From Oleiharenicola lentus (GTDB lineage: Bacteria > Verrucomicrobiota > Verrucomicrobiia > Opitutales > Opitutaceae): a stretch of DNA of 64,000 nt. The stretch is taken from NCBI RefSeq assembly GCF_004118375.1, contig NZ_SDHX01000001.1, forward strand, positions 1,987,693 to 2,051,692, in the 5' to 3' direction. Below, one piece after another: positions 61,155 through 64,000 of this stretch. How positions within the stretch are numbered: the stretch's first letter is position 1; every line of letters begins with the position of its first letter. A program made the position numbers and the translations under genes. The notes below the pieces were generated by a model that worked only from the letters and a program-made list of their open reading frames with translations, was not told the origin of the DNA and ran no database searches.

Positions 61155-63356
61155 ATGCTTACTTACACCTACTGGGGCCTGTCGTTGTTCGATATGGCGA
61201 TGATCATCGTGTATTTTGCCTTGGTCGTTGTCATCGCGGTCCGGACGGCCCGAAAGATGAACAGCCGCGAAGACTACTTCATGGGCGGAAGAAGTTTCGG
61301 TAAGTTGATTCAGACTTTTGCAGCCTTCGGCCAAGCCACCTCGGTCGAGCATGTTTCCACAACCACCACCATGGTTAACACCAATGGGGCCTCGGGGATC
61401 TGGGCGATGTTGGCCGGAGGATTGATGAACCTGCCGGTGTTTTGGATGACCTCGATTTGGTACCGGCGTTTAAGACTGCTCACGCTGGGGGACTTCTTTG
61501 AGGAGCGATATGGTTCCAAGCGGATGGCGGCCTTCTATGCGGCCTGCCAGTCAATCTACTTTGTATTGATCGCGGCCATCGGGTTTATGGCTATGGCCAA
61601 AACCGTTTCGGCCATCGCATCCAAGCCCGTCGCGGAACTGACCTCAATCGAACGCGTGGAGTATGAAATGGCGGTGGAGCGGGAGTCCCTGGAGGCGGGG
61701 GATTTTTCTTTGCTGACCGGAGAGCAAAAGGCGCGGCTGCAGGAGCTACAGACGTTGAACCCGAAGAAGGAATACTCCCATTTCAACCAAAACTGGCTCA
61801 TCATCATCGTGGCGGTGGCGTCCTTCATCTATGCGAGCAAAGGTGGGCTGACGGCCGCCTTCATGGTCGATCTCGTGCAGGGGATCTTCATCATCATTCT
61901 GTCGCTGATGCTGATACCCTTCGCGATGGCGAAGATAAACTTGCTCTTCGGGGGCAACGGGATTCTCGGCGCGTTTGCGACGATGCACCAGGTGTTGCCG
62001 GATTCGTTCATGCAGATTTGGGGTTCACCAAGCCTGATTGAGTTTTCCTGGTTCTGGATTGCGGGCTTTTCCATCATGATTGTCATCACCACCGCGGTTC
62101 AGGCCAACCAGATGACGGCCTGCGGCTCGGCGAAAAGCGATTACGTCGCCCGCTACGGGTTTGTGGCCGGCGTGCTGCTCAAGCGCTACTCGAATGTCAT
62201 GTGGGGGGTCGTCGCGCTGATGACCGTCGTGCTCTACGGAAATTCCATCTCCGACCCTGATTACGCGTGGGGGCTGGCGACCCGTGACTTGCTGGGCCCG
62301 GTGAACCTGGGGCTGGTCGGCTTGATGATCGCCTGCCTGATCGCCGCATTGATGTCCTCGGTTTCGGCTTTCATGCTGACGGCGGCGGCGCTGATCACGA
62401 ACAACCTTTACCGCCCGTTTCGGCCGCGGTGTTCCGAAGATCACTATGTTTGGGTCGGCAGGATTTTCAGCGCCGTGTACATGTTGGTTTCCGTTTACGT
62501 CGCCGCGCAATCCAAGGGGCTGTTCGAACTCTTCAAGATGACGATGATGTTCAATAGTATCCTCGCGGCGGCCTTTTGGATGGGGATGCTCTGGCGTCGG
62601 TCCAACCGCGCGGGTGCCTGGGCCTCGATGGTGTTCATGTTTGTCGCCACGGTCGTTCTGCCTTTCGGCCTGCCGTTGCTGCCGGGAATCCGCGATTCGG
62701 CGTATCTGAGCAAGACCACGCAGGCCCTGACCGTCACCCGGACCTATACGGCCCGGGCCATGGATGTCAGTGAACGTGATCGCGCGATTGCCTCGTGGGA
62801 TAAGGCCAAGGCCAGCGGTCAGGCGAAGGGCGAACGGCCCGCCATGCTGCGCGCCGGGGAAAAGTATGAGAAGAGCGTCCTGTTGCCCAAGAAGTCGGTT
62901 TTCTGGAGCGATGGGCTTTCTGTCTCTGAAGGTAAGGTTTCCGGGCGAGGGTATCTGAAAGTCGAACTGGTGGTGTTAAACCGCCTCGGCTGGGACCTGG
63001 GCCGCAATTCGTATTCGCTGAACGAAACACTGACCTTCGTTTTTCGCATCATCCCGCCCTTCCTGATTCTCATGCTGGTCGCCTACCTGACGACGCCCGA
63101 GGCCAAGGAGCTGCTGGACCAGTTTTATGGCAAAATGCGCACTCCGGTGCTCGGGCACTCACCGGAGGAGGATGAACAGGCGATGGAGCTCACCCGGGCG
63201 GATCCGAACCGCTTCAATCACCTGAAGATGTTTCCAAATTCGAATTGGGAATTCCGTCGGTGGAACCGCGAGGACTGGACCGGCGTGCTCGGTTCAATCG
63301 GCGCCGCGGTGAGCGTGGTGCTCTTGTTGATGTTTGTGGTGAGCCTTGGCCGCTAG
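61155..63356 (+). CDS. Sodium:solute symporter, extended form
   Basis: 733 residues from the ATG at 61155 (MLTYTYWGLSLFDMAMIIVY); the frame is open to 61005 but that part is not membrane- or signal-like. It has the SSS marks RTARKMNSREDYFMGGRSFG and LMNLPVFWMTSIWYRRLRLL and many hydrophobic helices. It is longer than usual SSS proteins (about 500-600) because of two hydrophilic insertions, about residues 158-210 (SIERVEYEMAVERESLEAGD) and 515-620 (AMDVSERDRAIASWDKAKAS), and a C-terminal tail (EAKELLDQFYGKMRTPVLGH). Such long forms are common in Verrucomicrobiota and Planctomycetota. It closes the LacI-controlled operon and is followed at once by a perfect hairpin. Confidence 0.9.
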   Translation: MLTYTYWGLSLFDMAMIIVYFALVVVIAVRTARKMNSREDYFMGGRSFGKLIQTFAAFGQATSVEHVSTTTTMVNTNGASGIWAMLAGGLMNLPVFWMTSIWYRRLRLLTLGDFFEERYGSKRMAAFYAACQSIYFVLIAAIGFMAMAKTVSAIASKPVAELTSIERVEYEMAVERESLEAGDFSLLTGEQKARLQELQTLNPKKEYSHFNQNWLIIIVAVASFIYASKGGLTAAFMVDLVQGIFIIILSLMLIPFAMAKINLLFGGNGILGAFATMHQVLPDSFMQIWGSPSLIEFSWFWIAGFSIMIVITTAVQANQMTACGSAKSDYVARYGFVAGVLLKRYSNVMWGVVALMTVVLYGNSISDPDYAWGLATRDLLGPVNLGLVGLMIACLIAALMSSVSAFMLTAAALITNNLYRPFRPRCSEDHYVWVGRIFSAVYMLVSVYVAAQSKGLFELFKMTMMFNSILAAAFWMGMLWRRSNRAGAWASMVFMFVATVVLPFGLPLLPGIRDSAYLSKTTQALTVTRTYTARAMDVSERDRAIASWDKAKASGQAKGERPAMLRAGEKYEKSVLLPKKSVFWSDGLSVSEGKVSGRGYLKVELVVLNRLGWDLGRNSYSLNETLTFVFRIIPPFLILMLVAYLTTPEAKELLDQFYGKMRTPVLGHSPEEDEQAMELTRADPNRFNHLKMFPNSNWEFRRWNREDWTGVLGSIGAAVSVVLLLMFVVSLGR

Positions 63357-63359
63357 CCC

Positions 63360-63391
63360 GAACCTTTCACACCTGCTGGTGTGAAAGGTTC
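63360..63391. terminator. Perfect 14-bp hairpin between convergent genes
   Basis: GAACCTTTCACACC, loop TGCT, GGTGTGAAAGGTTC: a perfect 14-bp stem starting 3 bases after the symporter stop. It lies between the convergent symporter and isomerase genes and probably serves both. No T-run follows on either strand. Confidence 0.65.
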
Positions 63392-63479
63392 ACCCTGTCG
63401 GGCCGACTCTATCCGGGCTAGGGTGGGGCGCTGGCCAACCAAACCGATCGCCACCGGACAACGGCGCCGACCTTCGCAA

Positions 63480-64000
63480 TCAGGCGCGACCCCACTGGGC
63501 CAATCGGTCCACGCCGCGGCGTAAAGACTCGAACGGCTCATAGTTGAAGCGGTCCTGCTCCAGGATCAGCCATTCGGCTACAGCCACGGCATCGATCGCG
63601 GCAAACACCTTGGGGTAATCGACGGGACCATATCCAATCTCGGCCTCATCGCGCAGGTGAATGAGCGGGCATCGTGCACCCTGCTCCAGGAGAAAACGGG
63701 CGGGGTCGTAGCCTGCATGGTGGAGCCAATAGACGTCGGGCTCCATCGCCAGCAGGCGAGGGGGCGCGGCGCCGAGAATCCAGCTCAGAACCGACCGACC
63801 ATCGTGCACCGCCAGTTCCGCATCATGATTATGGAAACTGAACTGCAGTCCGACCGCCCGGAGATTGGCGCCGAATTCTGCCATGCGCAGGCCGATGCGT
63901 TCGCAGGCCGCAGCGGACACATAGTGCGTGCGGGGCCAGAAGGCGCAGGTCACATGCTTCGAGCCCAAGGTCAGCGCGTCATCGATGATCTGGTTGATTT
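63480..64000 (-). CDS. Sugar phosphate isomerase/epimerase (5' end beyond window)
   Basis: The frame runs from the window edge at 64000 to the stop at 63480; no start lies inside with confidence, as the frame is open to the edge (INQIIDDALTLGSKHVTCAF). The visible 173 codons are the C-terminal two thirds of an AP-endonuclease-2-type barrel: VGLQFSFHNHDAELAVHDGR, LLAMEPDVYWLHHAGYDPAR, PLIHLRDEAEIGYGPVDYPK and AEWLILEQDRFNYEPFESLR. The FHNHD and HLRDE segments hold metal-site residues of inosose-isomerase-like enzymes. It is a distinct paralogue of the gene at 59176. Confidence 0.85.
   Translation of the reverse strand, partial: INQIIDDALTLGSKHVTCAFWPRTHYVSAAACERIGLRMAEFGANLRAVGLQFSFHNHDAELAVHDGRSVLSWILGAAPPRLLAMEPDVYWLHHAGYDPARFLLEQGARCPLIHLRDEAEIGYGPVDYPKVFAAIDAVAVAEWLILEQDRFNYEPFESLRRGVDRLAQWGRA

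Overview
The window looks like a chromosomal segment of a high-GC Verrucomicrobiota bacterium, most likely of the Opitutaceae. The reasons are the dense set of secreted glycoside hydrolases, TonB-dependent receptors whose mature N-termini carry a VVQLSPF-type segment, many secretion signals (including Tat signals), and the lack of any SusD-like gene beside the receptors. This placement is inference from protein style; no rRNA or tRNA gene was seen.

Layout. (1) 1-7455, plus strand: the tail of an unknown gene, a ferritin-like protein, an ABC exporter, a Tat-exported clan GH-A-like protein, an SGNH esterase and two tandem GH10 xylanases, closed by a hairpin terminator. (2) 7589-13532, minus strand: a sodium:solute symporter, a GH3 enzyme and a broken lyase-like gene with an in-frame TGA plus a frameshift. 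(3) 13791-17632: a scar. A frameshifted formylglycine-generating-enzyme gene is joined to the last third of a zinc-type dehydrogenase gene. Next comes a visibly AT-richer stretch with a metallophosphoesterase cassette, an HTH protein behind a tandem 10-bp repeat, and a transposase remnant.

(4) 17786-54892: a large polysaccharide-degradation locus. Minus operon: GH31, a pectate-lyase-like/GH88 fusion, a sugar isomerase and a PQQ/heme c dehydrogenase. Divergent plus operon: a ConA-like protein, GH29, GH29 and GH28. Minus operon: a FucU/RbsD-like protein, an aldo/keto reductase, an MFS transporter and a heme c/PQQ sugar dehydrogenase. Divergent from that: a GntR-HTH/LacI-sensor hybrid regulator. 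Then comes a plus operon of receptor, ConA-like, ConA-like and receptor genes with every junction overlapping, and a purple-acid-phosphatase-like gene. Minus operon: Zn-dehydrogenase, SDR, GH95 and GH29. Divergent plus gene: a second GH95. A motif of the form ACCGRTATAYAT occurs in front of most of these units and of the regulator itself, which suggests one regulon. Three GH29 and two GH95 enzymes with GH28, a lyase and GH88 point to a fucosylated, uronic-acid-containing plant or algal polysaccharide as substrate (inference).

(5) 55203-64000: an octaheme cytochrome/TPR lipoprotein, then a LacI regulator with a sugar isomerase, a Gfo/Idh/MocA dehydrogenase and a long sodium:solute symporter, a strong hairpin, and the 3' part of another isomerase on the minus strand. 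This last region lacks the ACCGRTATAYAT motif and is probably a separate small catabolic operon.
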